From Anaerolineaceae bacterium UBA6107 (GTDB lineage Bacteria > Chloroflexota > Anaerolineae > Anaerolineales > Anaerolineaceae), in the NCBI GenBank assembly GCA_002428455.1, contig DIWL01000038.1:1-31811 (forward strand): a stretch of DNA of 31,811 nucleotides, in the 5' to 3' direction. The notes under the pieces are model-generated. The model did not search any database, was not told where the DNA came from, and saw only the letters and a list, made by a program, of their open reading frames with translations. Made by a program: the position numbers and the translations under genes. This document shows, one piece after another, positions 7,361-14,763 of this stretch (position 1 is the first letter of the stretch; every line of letters begins with the position of its first letter).

Positions 7361-8653
7361 ATGAATATTTATTTTGACACCGTCGGGTGCAGGTTGAATC
7401 AGGCGGAAATAGAACGCATGGCGGGCGAGTTCCGCGCTGCGGGTCATTCCATCGTTGGATCGGCGCAAGAAGCTGACCTGGTGATCATTAATACCTGTGC
7501 GGTGACCGCTGCTGCAGCATCAGATTCACGGCAGAAAGCCCGGCAGGCTTTCCGGGCAGGTGCGGCTGAAGTTCTGCTGACGGGCTGTCTGGCTACGCTC
7601 GAACCGGAGCAGAGTGCTCAACTCCCGGGGGTAAGCCGTGTGGTTGGCAATCCTGAAAAATCCCGCATCCCCGCGATCGTGCTGCATCATCCGGATGACT
7701 TTGATACAGAAGTACTAGCGAGGAAACCGCTACCCGGACCGCGCAAGCGTACGAGGGCTTTCTTAAAAGTGCAGGATGGTTGTGACAACCTGTGTACCTA
7801 CTGTGTAACCAGAATCGCGCGGGGGAAGGCGGTAAGCGTCCCTGTAGAGCGTGTGATGCAGGACACGCAGGCGGCATTGGAGGGGGGCGCGCAGGAGATT
7901 GTGCTTTCCGGCGTGCACCTGGGCTCCTGGGGCAGCGACCAGGGGAACGGGGAAACGATCACCGACCTGGCTGCTTACCTCCTGGCGAATACCACCATGC
8001 AGCGATTAAGATTCTCTTCGATCGAACCCTGGGACCTGGATGAACGGTTCTTTGATCTGTGGGAGGATCCGCGCGTATGCCGGCATTTGCACCTGCCATT
8101 ACAATCCGGTTCGGCCAGCGTGTTGAAAAGGATGGCACGGCACACGACACCTGAAAAATTCTGGCAGTTGGTCCAACTTGCGCGGAAGAAGATCGCGGGT
8201 GTTGCCATCACGACAGATGTCATTGTTGGTTTCCCAGGTGAGACAGAGCAAGAATTCACGGAAAGCCTGGCCTTTGTCAATGCAATCCAATTCGCTGCGG
8301 GTCACGTCTTTAAGTATTCAGCTCGACCGGGTACCACAGCCGCCCGTTTGCCCGGGAGGATTCATGGTAGTATCGCGCAGGAACGCAGCTGTGCCATGCG
8401 GAGCGTACTGGAACAATCAGCTCAAGATTATCGTTTGAGCCACATAGGAAAAGAATTGTCCGTTCTGTGGGAAACCGGGCGAAAACTTGACAGCGGTGAC
8501 TGGCTGATGCATGGACTGACCGATAATTACCTGGAAATTGATGGATTGGCAGAAATCGATCGATGTAATAAAATCGACCGGGTTAAAATCCGGAAACTTA
8601 ATGTTGACATACTTCGAGCCGAGATTATCTTATCGTTTGAAACTGGAGAATAA
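7361..8653 (+). CDS. mtaB: tRNA (N6-threonylcarbamoyladenosine-37-C2) methylthiotransferase
   Basis: 430 residues. It converts t6A37 to ms2t6A in ANN-decoding tRNAs using two 4Fe-4S clusters and SAM. Seen: an N-terminal UPF0004 domain starting FDTVGCRLNQAE, with cluster cysteines C10, C46 and C76; the radical-SAM triad C141-x3-C145-x2-C148 in QDGCDNLCTYC; GVHLGSWG; HLHLPLQSGS; and ITTDVIVGFPGE. A C-terminal TRAM-like segment recognises the tRNA. The GCRLNQAE form distinguishes MtaB from MiaB. A longer frame starts at 7316 inside the previous gene, but ATG 7361 starts the conserved region and lies one base after the lipoprotein stop. No strong Shine-Dalgarno; translation may be coupled. Confidence 0.92.
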   Translation: MNIYFDTVGCRLNQAEIERMAGEFRAAGHSIVGSAQEADLVIINTCAVTAAAASDSRQKARQAFRAGAAEVLLTGCLATLEPEQSAQLPGVSRVVGNPEKSRIPAIVLHHPDDFDTEVLARKPLPGPRKRTRAFLKVQDGCDNLCTYCVTRIARGKAVSVPVERVMQDTQAALEGGAQEIVLSGVHLGSWGSDQGNGETITDLAAYLLANTTMQRLRFSSIEPWDLDERFFDLWEDPRVCRHLHLPLQSGSASVLKRMARHTTPEKFWQLVQLARKKIAGVAITTDVIVGFPGETEQEFTESLAFVNAIQFAAGHVFKYSARPGTTAARLPGRIHGSIAQERSCAMRSVLEQSAQDYRLSHIGKELSVLWETGRKLDSGDWLMHGLTDNYLEIDGLAEIDRCNKIDRVKIRKLNVDILRAEIILSFETGE

Positions 8654-10357
8654 ATGATCGTTAAAGAATCAACAAAATGGTGGCAGAAAGCCGTCTTTTA
8701 CCAGATCTATCCCCGGAGCTTTGCAGATGGCAACGGCGATGGGATTGGCGACCTGGCTGGAATGATCTCAAAACTGAACTACCTGCAGGAACTGGGGGTT
8801 GATGCCATCTGGCTTTCACCCCATTTTCCTTCCCCGTTTGTGGATTGCGGATATGATGTCTCGGATTATGAGGATGTGGGTCCAGAATATGGCACCCTGG
8901 AACAATTCAAGCATTTCCTGAACCAAATACATCAGCGGGGAATGCGGCTGGTGCTTGACCTTGTGTTGAACCACACCTCAGACCAGCACCGCTGGTTTAT
9001 TGAATCCAGGTCCAGCCGGGATAACCCCAAACGCGACTGGTACATCTGGCGGGATGGTGACCCCGGTGAACCGCCCACGAACTGGTTTTCGGCATTTGGG
9101 GGATCCGCCTGGGAGTATGATGCGCACACTTCAGCGTATTATTATCATTACTTTTTCAAGGAACAACCGGATCTGAACTGGCACAACCCAGCGGTGAAGG
9201 AAGCGATGTTCAATGCAGCACGCTTCTGGCTGGATATGGGTGTAGATGGTTTTCGATTGGATGCGGTTGGCACGATCTTTGAGGATGAAACTTATCCTGC
9301 GATACCCGAGGGAATGAGCCAGGAAGAACTTTACCGAATGGCGAGCCAATATGTGCAACCGAAAGGTGAGAAGACGGTCGTTTCCTATCACGAGGAAATG
9401 TTCAAACACCAGGTGGACCGGCCTGAAGTACACCTTATTATGCAGGAATTGCGCAAAGTGATCGATGAGTATGATGATCGCGTGCTGATCGGGGAGACAG
9501 ACGACATCGCTTTTTACGGTGACGGCACCAACGAACTGCATTTGATTTTTAATTTTCCCCTGATGCGCACAAATCACCTGACGGCGCAGCACGTGAGCCA
9601 AAACCAGTTGGAACGACTGACGGCACTGCCGCCGATGGCGTGGCCGTGCAATACACTCGGCAACCATGACTCCGCGCGGATTTATACAGCGTTTGGTGAT
9701 GGCACGCACAATAATGTACAAAACAAGCTTTACCTCATGCTGCTGCTGACGCTCAAAGGCACTCCTTTCCTGTATAACGGCGAGGAGATCGGGATGTCGG
9801 ATTACATCATTAATGACCTGTCGAGATTCAGGGATCCGTTAAGCGTGCTCTATTACCAACTGGAAAAACGGGTGAATGGGTCCGATGAGCGGACCACAGT
9901 ACTGAAAGGTGCCCTGATGGGGCGCGATCGCAATCGAACGCCAATGCAATGGTCCAACGCGCTCAATGGCGGTTTCTGTCCGCCTGAAACGGAACCCTGG
10001 CTCCCGGTAAACTCGGATTACGCAGCAGGAGTGAACGTGGACGATCAGGTGAGCAATCCTGATTCGATGATCAATTTTTACCGGCGTATGTTACATGTAC
10101 GGCGTCAGAACACGGCGTTGCAGACAGGCGAGTACCAGGAGATTTCCACTGACAGCGCGGATATTCTTTGTTACAGCAGGTCAGATGCAGAACAAACTTT
10201 GCTGGTGGTGTTAAACATGAGCCCGGAAATCCAACGGGTCAGGTTGCCGTTTAAAGTAAAACAGATCCTGATCAATACGATGAAGAATTGGGTACACATC
10301 GAAGATCCTGAACCAACCTTGCAACCGTACCAGGGTGTCATTTACATCGCAGCTTAA
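8654..10357 (+). CDS. GH13 alpha-glucosidase (oligo-1,6-glucosidase type)
   Basis: 567 residues. It starts immediately after the mtaB stop with GGAG nine bases upstream. Family GH13 (beta/alpha)8 barrel: FYQIYPRSFADGNGDGIGDL (about 16-35) with the calcium-loop pattern; DLVLNHTSDQH; GFRLDAV with nucleophile D203; LIGETD with acid/base E281; and GNHDSARI with transition-state Asp D339. A C-terminal beta-sandwich follows. The N-terminal GDGIGDL and the MQWSN-containing segment are typical of intracellular oligo-1,6- or alpha-glucosidases acting on isomaltose, maltose or related oligosaccharides; exact specificity (including sucrose or trehalose) cannot be fixed by eye. No signal peptide is seen, so it is cytoplasmic. 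Confidence 0.9.
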   Translation: MIVKESTKWWQKAVFYQIYPRSFADGNGDGIGDLAGMISKLNYLQELGVDAIWLSPHFPSPFVDCGYDVSDYEDVGPEYGTLEQFKHFLNQIHQRGMRLVLDLVLNHTSDQHRWFIESRSSRDNPKRDWYIWRDGDPGEPPTNWFSAFGGSAWEYDAHTSAYYYHYFFKEQPDLNWHNPAVKEAMFNAARFWLDMGVDGFRLDAVGTIFEDETYPAIPEGMSQEELYRMASQYVQPKGEKTVVSYHEEMFKHQVDRPEVHLIMQELRKVIDEYDDRVLIGETDDIAFYGDGTNELHLIFNFPLMRTNHLTAQHVSQNQLERLTALPPMAWPCNTLGNHDSARIYTAFGDGTHNNVQNKLYLMLLLTLKGTPFLYNGEEIGMSDYIINDLSRFRDPLSVLYYQLEKRVNGSDERTTVLKGALMGRDRNRTPMQWSNALNGGFCPPETEPWLPVNSDYAAGVNVDDQVSNPDSMINFYRRMLHVRRQNTALQTGEYQEISTDSADILCYSRSDAEQTLLVVLNMSPEIQRVRLPFKVKQILINTMKNWVHIEDPEPTLQPYQGVIYIAA

Positions 10358-10391
10358 TAAGCGGACATTTTTAAGAACATTGACAAAAAAA

Positions 10392-10400
10392 TGATATGAT
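10392..10400 (+). promoter_or_regulatory. Extended -10 promoter of the potassium-uptake cluster
   Basis: TGATATGAT is a TGn-type extended -10. A perfect TTGACA at 10380-10385 is only nine bases from the -10 box, too close to act with it. The predicted leader (about 63 bases) contains GAGGAAAG about 13 bases before the ATG at 10470. It is too short for a ydaO-type c-di-AMP riboswitch. Confidence 0.45.
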
Positions 10401-10469
10401 TCTCTCATTCGGTTTGCACATTCTGCAGGTAATTTGGCGCTAATGGATCGAGGAAAGTAAAAGTCTTGT

Positions 10470-12416
10470 ATGAAGATCGATGAAGAAGACGAATCTACAG
10501 TAATCCGTAGAGCGACTGAGTATAAACCCGGGAGAAGTTGGAGCCGGTTATTGGTTGGCAGACCACTGTCGACTGCTGATGCACCGCATCAAACGATCGG
10601 CAAGGTACTTGGTCTGGCAGTTTTTTCTTCCGATGCCATGTCATCCGTGGCGTATGCGCCACAAGAGATCCTGATCATCCTGGCGGCAGCCGGAATGAGC
10701 GCTTTCCACCTCTCAGTGCCGATCGCGCTGGGAATCTGCGCTTTGCTGGCAGTGCTGATCTTTTCCTACGAACAGACCATCCACGCCTATCCCAACGGCG
10801 GCGGCTCCTTCATCGTAGCCCGTGATAACATCGGTGCAGTCCCTGCGCAGATCGCTGCTGCCGCGCTGCTCACCGATTACATCCTGACCGTGTCCGTTTC
10901 CATTTCTTCGGGTGTTGCGCAACTGATCTCTGCTTTTCCGGCGCTGGAGTTCTTGAAAGTACCGATTGCGATCTTCTTTGTCCTTCTGATCATGGTAGTG
11001 AACCTGCGTGGTGTAAAGGAATCCGGGATCACATTTGCCATACCCACGTACTTCTTCCTCGTGATGATGTATATCAATATCATCATTGGTTTTGTACGGA
11101 TGCTTGCCGGCACCCTGGGGATGGTTGAAGCGCCACCGATGGATGTCATACTCGCTGAAACTACGCTGCAGCCGATCACCCTGTTCCTGATCCTCAAGGC
11201 GTTCGCCAGCGGCACAACAGCCGTGACCGGTGTTGAAGCGATCTCCGACGGCATTACAGCCTTCAAGGAACCGCGCAGCAAGAACGCCGGCACCACGCTT
11301 ATCATCATGGCTTTGATCCTTGGCTCAATGATGTTATCCATCACATTCCTGGGTAACCATGTCGGGGTAATGCCATCGGAAGAGGAAACGCTGATCTCAC
11401 AACTGGCGCGAACCGTGTTGGGCGGCAGGGGTTTGCTTTACCTGGGCACCATTACTGCCACCACTATCATCCTGGTAATGGCTGCCAATACGGCGTTCGC
11501 GGATTTTCCGCGTTTAAGCGCCATCGCCGCTGCTGATGGGTATCTTCCCAGGCAGCTTACCTATAGGGGAAGCCGCCTGGTTTATTCAAGGGGAATCGTT
11601 GCGCTGGCTGGCATGGCGATCCTGTTGATCATCGTGTTCAATGCCAGTGTAACCCGGCTTATCCCGCTTTACGCTGTCGGGGTGTTCCTGTCATTTACGA
11701 TCTCTCAATCGGGCATGGCACGACGCTGGTGGAAATCCGGTAAATTAGAAGCGGGTGAGGAGATCGTGGAAAAAGGCTCGGTGCTCAAATACGATCCACA
11801 CTGGTTGCATAAGATGATCATCAACGGTTTCGGTGCATTTGTTACTTTCATTGTTATGATCATCTTTGCCATCACCAAGTTCATTGATGGGGCGTGGATC
11901 GTCGTCATCCTCATTCCGGGACTGGTATTTGTCTTCTCTGCCATTCATAAGCATTACAGCAACCTGGCAAAAGACCTTTCTTTGGATGAGTATCAACCCA
12001 TGGCTCGCATCGCGCATCAGAGGGTGCTGCTATTGGTGAGCAGTGTCCACAAGGGTACACTAAATGCGTTACGGTACGCGAAGACCCAATCTTCTGATAT
12101 TACGGCCGTGCATGTATCGATCGACCCGGTGGAGACGCAAAAATTGCGGGATAAATGGGAAATGTGGGGTGAGGGATACCGCCTGGTCGTGATTGAATCA
12201 CCATACCGTTTGTTCATCGAACCACTGCTTGAATACATTGAAGAGATCGATCGAAATCGTAAAGCGAATGAGATCATCAGTATTGTTGTTCCGCAGTTCA
12301 TTCCGCGGCAGGCAATTACCAACGCGTTGCACGCGCAAACTGCAGAAACTTTGCGCAAGGTTTTGTTGTCACGAAATGGGATTGTGATCCTGGAAGTGCC
12401 ATACCAGGTGGATTAA
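10470..12416 (+). CDS. KimA-like potassium transporter (APC superfamily) with C-terminal USP-like domain
   Basis: 648 residues: about twelve membrane helices (about 45-490), then a soluble C-terminal domain (about 500-648; RVLLLVSSVHKGTLNALRYA) with a universal-stress-protein-like fold, as in Bacillus KimA (YdaO). Motifs SSDAMSSVAYAPQE, YPNGGGSFIVARDN and LTDYILTVSVSISSG are the KimA-type signatures. Residues I recall as potassium/proton site residues in KimA (D36, Y43, D117, Y118, S125, T230) fall at exactly matching spacing here as D55, Y62, D136, Y137, S144 and T249, and Y401 matches Y377. Predicted to import potassium by proton symport. Two RCK proteins follow directly, 15 bases downstream, which is unusual for this family. 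KimA in Firmicutes is inhibited by c-di-AMP. Other APC substrates cannot be fully excluded. Confidence 0.85.
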   Translation: MKIDEEDESTVIRRATEYKPGRSWSRLLVGRPLSTADAPHQTIGKVLGLAVFSSDAMSSVAYAPQEILIILAAAGMSAFHLSVPIALGICALLAVLIFSYEQTIHAYPNGGGSFIVARDNIGAVPAQIAAAALLTDYILTVSVSISSGVAQLISAFPALEFLKVPIAIFFVLLIMVVNLRGVKESGITFAIPTYFFLVMMYINIIIGFVRMLAGTLGMVEAPPMDVILAETTLQPITLFLILKAFASGTTAVTGVEAISDGITAFKEPRSKNAGTTLIIMALILGSMMLSITFLGNHVGVMPSEEETLISQLARTVLGGRGLLYLGTITATTIILVMAANTAFADFPRLSAIAAADGYLPRQLTYRGSRLVYSRGIVALAGMAILLIIVFNASVTRLIPLYAVGVFLSFTISQSGMARRWWKSGKLEAGEEIVEKGSVLKYDPHWLHKMIINGFGAFVTFIVMIIFAITKFIDGAWIVVILIPGLVFVFSAIHKHYSNLAKDLSLDEYQPMARIAHQRVLLLVSSVHKGTLNALRYAKTQSSDITAVHVSIDPVETQKLRDKWEMWGEGYRLVVIESPYRLFIEPLLEYIEEIDRNRKANEIISIVVPQFIPRQAITNALHAQTAETLRKVLLSRNGIVILEVPYQVD

Positions 12417-12431
12417 GAGGGTAGAGGAAAA

Positions 12432-13091
12432 ATGCGAATCGTAATCATTGGATGCGGCAGGATTGGCGCACAACTGGCGTACAGTTTATTTAAACGCGGG
12501 CACCAGGTATCAGTAGTGGATGAAAATGTGACCTCTTTTAACAATCTTCCCTCTGATTTTTTGGGAAGGATCCAGGAGGGGGACGCCCTGAACCAGGAGG
12601 TGTTAAGACGGGCGGGAATCGAAAAATGTGACGGTCTGGCGGCGGTAACAGATAGCGACACGCTGAATGTTGTGATCTGTCATATCGCGCAGAAGGAATT
12701 TAATATTACAAATATTGTGGCAAGGAATTACGATCCACATCTGCGCCCCCTGTTTGAGTCTTTCAATATCCAGGTGATCAGTTCCACCAGCTGGGGTTCT
12801 CAGCGTATTGAAGAGCTACTGCTGGACGCTGAAGGGCGAACCGTTTTTTCGGCTGGCAACGGGGAAGTGGAAGTCTACGAAATTGAGATACCAGCTGTCT
12901 GGAACGGGATGCGGATCAGTGATCTGATCACATGCGGTGAATGCAAGTGGATCGCCATCACCAGGGCTGGACAGGCATTCCTGCCTGAGGCGGAAACGGT
13001 CATGAACACGGGTGATATTCTGGCGGTCGCTGCCACAATGGAAGGTATTCAGGATACCCGCGCCAACCTAAGGCGAAGGCAGGAGGACTGA
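12432..13091 (+). CDS. RCK/TrkA-type potassium-uptake regulatory protein, first copy
   Basis: 219 residues: an N-terminal Rossmann RCK_N domain with GCGRIG (G7, G9, G12) and acidic D30/E31 for the NAD ribose, then a TrkA_C/RCK_C domain (about 135-210; VYEIEIPAVWNGMRISDL). Such proteins form octameric rings or dimers that gate TrkH/KtrB potassium channels in response to NAD(H), ATP/ADP or c-di-AMP. No trkH or ktrB is in the window. The partner next door is a KimA-like transporter, and a second RCK protein follows after one base. It is a single-copy (half-size) RCK, so a hetero-assembly with the next protein is plausible. Confidence 0.88.
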   Translation: MRIVIIGCGRIGAQLAYSLFKRGHQVSVVDENVTSFNNLPSDFLGRIQEGDALNQEVLRRAGIEKCDGLAAVTDSDTLNVVICHIAQKEFNITNIVARNYDPHLRPLFESFNIQVISSTSWGSQRIEELLLDAEGRTVFSAGNGEVEVYEIEIPAVWNGMRISDLITCGECKWIAITRAGQAFLPEAETVMNTGDILAVAATMEGIQDTRANLRRRQED

Positions 13092-13092
13092 C

Positions 13093-13776
13093 ATGTTCGT
13101 TATCATTGCGGGCGGCGGGCGCACTGGCGCTCAATTGGCAAAATCATTGATCGCGATCGATCATAAGGTAAGGGTGGTGGAACATAGACCGGAAATACTG
13201 GCGCGCATACACAAGGAATTACCGACCGAAACCATCGTGACCGGCAACCCTTTGGATGTCAACATCCTAGAGCAGGCGGATATTCAGCATGCCCAGGTTT
13301 TCGCGGCGACCACACCCAATGATGCGGAAAACCTGGCTTTGTGCTACCTGGCAAGAGAACGTTACAAGGTAAAACGTACGATTGCCCGGGTCAATAATCC
13401 GCGAAACGCCTGGCTTTTCAACGAACGTTTTTACGTGGATGTTGCAGTGAACCAGGCTGATATCCTTTCACGGTTGATCGAAGAGGAGATGTCAATGGGT
13501 GACATGATGACCCTCTTAAAACTGCGCAGAGGGAAGTTCTCATTGGTGGAGGAAAAAGTTCCTGAGAATGCCAAGGCTGTCGGGGTGGCGATCAAGGATC
13601 TTAATTTACCTGCCAATTGCGTGATCGCCGGTATCATCCGTGCAGGGGACCTGATGATTCCGAGGGGAGTGACCACTTTGTCAGCCGGTGATGAGGTGCT
13701 GGCAATCACCGATCCCGAGGGTGCCAAAAAGATCGCCGCCTTATTAGAGGTGCCTGTAAATGAAAATAACCTTTGA
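13093..13776 (+). CDS. RCK/TrkA-type potassium-uptake regulatory protein, second copy
   Basis: 227 residues with RCK_N (AGGGRTG; G7, G9, G12; E30 at the end of strand 2) and RCK_C domains. It is related to but clearly different from the preceding protein, for example VNNPRNAWLFNERFYVDVAVNQ where the first has NYDPHLRPLFESFNIQVISS. A strong AGGAGG precedes the ATG, which lies one base after the previous stop. The pair resembles a split version of the tandem-domain TrkA of enterobacteria. The stop codon overlaps the -35 box of the rpmH promoter. Confidence 0.88.
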   Translation: MFVIIAGGGRTGAQLAKSLIAIDHKVRVVEHRPEILARIHKELPTETIVTGNPLDVNILEQADIQHAQVFAATTPNDAENLALCYLARERYKVKRTIARVNNPRNAWLFNERFYVDVAVNQADILSRLIEEEMSMGDMMTLLKLRRGKFSLVEEKVPENAKAVGVAIKDLNLPANCVIAGIIRAGDLMIPRGVTTLSAGDEVLAITDPEGAKKIAALLEVPVNENNL

Positions 13777-13801
13777 CCGGTAACCCCTGTTAAGGTATAA
13801 T
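13773..13801 (+). promoter_or_regulatory. Promoter of the rpmH-rnpA-yidD-yidC module
   Basis: TTGACC (13773-13778), an ideal 17-base spacer and perfect TATAAT (13796-13801). Predicted start about 13808 with a 43-base leader carrying GAGAGGAAA before the rpmH ATG. The -35 overlaps the stop codon of the upstream RCK gene. Confidence 0.75.
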
Positions 13802-13850
13802 TCAACCCTGTGAATTTTAGCGATCAGTATACATTTGAGAGGAAATAAGA

Positions 13851-14021
13851 ATGACGAAGAGGACCTATCAACCAAGAATTCGCCGCCGTGTGCGTGTGCA
13901 CGGATTTCGCGCCCGAATGGCCACAGCCGACGGCCGCGAGGTCTTGAAGCGGAGACGCGCCAAAGGCCGTCAAAAGTTGACCGTTACAATGAATAACCAC
14001 GTCAAGAAGACGAGCTGGTAA
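13851..14021 (+). CDS. rpmH: 50S ribosomal protein L34, C-terminally extended
   Basis: 56 residues, very basic. The core TKRTYQPRIRRRVRVHGFRA and the RRAKGRQKLTV stretch are the L34 signature. Usual bacterial L34 has about 44-46 residues and ends near the LTV; here eleven further residues (TMNNHVKKTSW) follow. GAGAGGAAA sits upstream of the ATG. Followed by rnpA, the almost universal arrangement. No dnaA precedes it; the potassium cluster does. Confidence 0.96.
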   Translation: MTKRTYQPRIRRRVRVHGFRARMATADGREVLKRRRAKGRQKLTVTMNNHVKKTSW

Positions 14022-14086
14022 TTAGGCTAATAATCCCGGATTATCAAGTAGAGGCATGTTCATTAATAATTTGGACGGGATGACGG

Positions 14087-14446
14087 GTGAAACGGAAGTT
14101 CCGATTAACCCAATCAAATGACTTCAAGCGGGTGCGCCACACTGGTAGATCATACGCGCACCCGCTTTCAGTCATTGTTGTGGCAACTGGACAGGCAGAG
14201 AACTCACGGGCAGGAATACTGGTCACAAAAGCATTGGGTGGTGCAGTACAACGCAATCACATCAAGCGCCAGTTACGAGTCATAATCACTGAATTGCTAC
14301 CGGAGATCAAAAAGAACGTAGACATAATAGTGATTCCACGTGAACCCGCCTCCAGGGCATCTTACAAGGAAATTAAGTCAGCAGTTGTAAGTCTGTTGGG
14401 AAGAGCAGGATTGATTGTCGCAAACAATAATGACCCAGGAAGATAA
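14087..14446 (+). CDS. rnpA: Ribonuclease P protein component
   Basis: 119 residues, GTG start with a GGACGGGA Shine-Dalgarno. It binds the catalytic RNA and helps cleave the 5' leader of pre-tRNA. Seen: KFRLTQSNDFKRVRHTGRS at the N-terminus and the basic helix GAVQRNHIKRQLR corresponding to the family's RNR motif, here with His in place of the second Arg. Its end overlaps the yidD start. Confidence 0.95.
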   Translation: MKRKFRLTQSNDFKRVRHTGRSYAHPLSVIVVATGQAENSRAGILVTKALGGAVQRNHIKRQLRVIITELLPEIKKNVDIIVIPREPASRASYKEIKSAVVSLLGRAGLIVANNNDPGR

Positions 14447-14717
14447 CCACATCCATATTGACGAACCCCGTTTAAGGGATTTGCCATTTTCTTTGTGGAA
14501 TATTCCGCGCATGCCGTTGCTTGCGTTGATCAGGGCGTATCAGCTACTGGTCTCACCGACACTACCTGCCAACACGTGCCGTTTCTATCCATCCTGTTCG
14601 CATTATGGTTACCAGGCGATCTATAAACACGGCGCGGTAAAGGGAACAGTCATGGCGATCTGGCGGGTATTACGTTGTAATCCTTACAATCCGGGCGGTT
14701 TTGACCCGGTGCCGTGA
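14430..14717 (+). CDS. yidD: Membrane protein insertion efficiency factor YidD
   Basis: 95 residues from the ATG at 14430 (an in-frame TTG at 14415 is also open). Family signature: IRAYQLLVSPTLPANTCRFYPSCSHYGYQAI, the two-Cys CRFYPSC block, then RVLRCNPYNPGGFDPVP. YidD is a small membrane-associated protein that assists YidC-dependent insertion. It overlaps rnpA by 17 bases, indicating coupled translation. It has a longer hydrophilic N-terminus (about 25 residues) than many homologues. Confidence 0.93.
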   Translation: MTQEDNHIHIDEPRLRDLPFSLWNIPRMPLLALIRAYQLLVSPTLPANTCRFYPSCSHYGYQAIYKHGAVKGTVMAIWRVLRCNPYNPGGFDPVP

Positions 14718-14763
14718 TTGGGCTGGAATTATCTTAGTCAATTAACAAGGAAAACCGATTCGA

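Noticed and set aside
9131..9721. Antisense frame (196 codons) within the GH13 gene
   Set aside because: It mirrors a conserved catalytic region; translation shows no recognisable domain.
10358..10469. c-di-AMP (ydaO-type) riboswitch upstream of the KimA-like gene
   Set aside because: The 112-base gap leaves only about 63 bases of leader after the promoter, too short for that riboswitch, and none of its conserved blocks are visible.
13777..13850. oriC/DnaA boxes next to rpmH
   Set aside because: No TTATCCACA-type boxes or AT-rich unwinding element here, and dnaA is absent from the neighbourhood.
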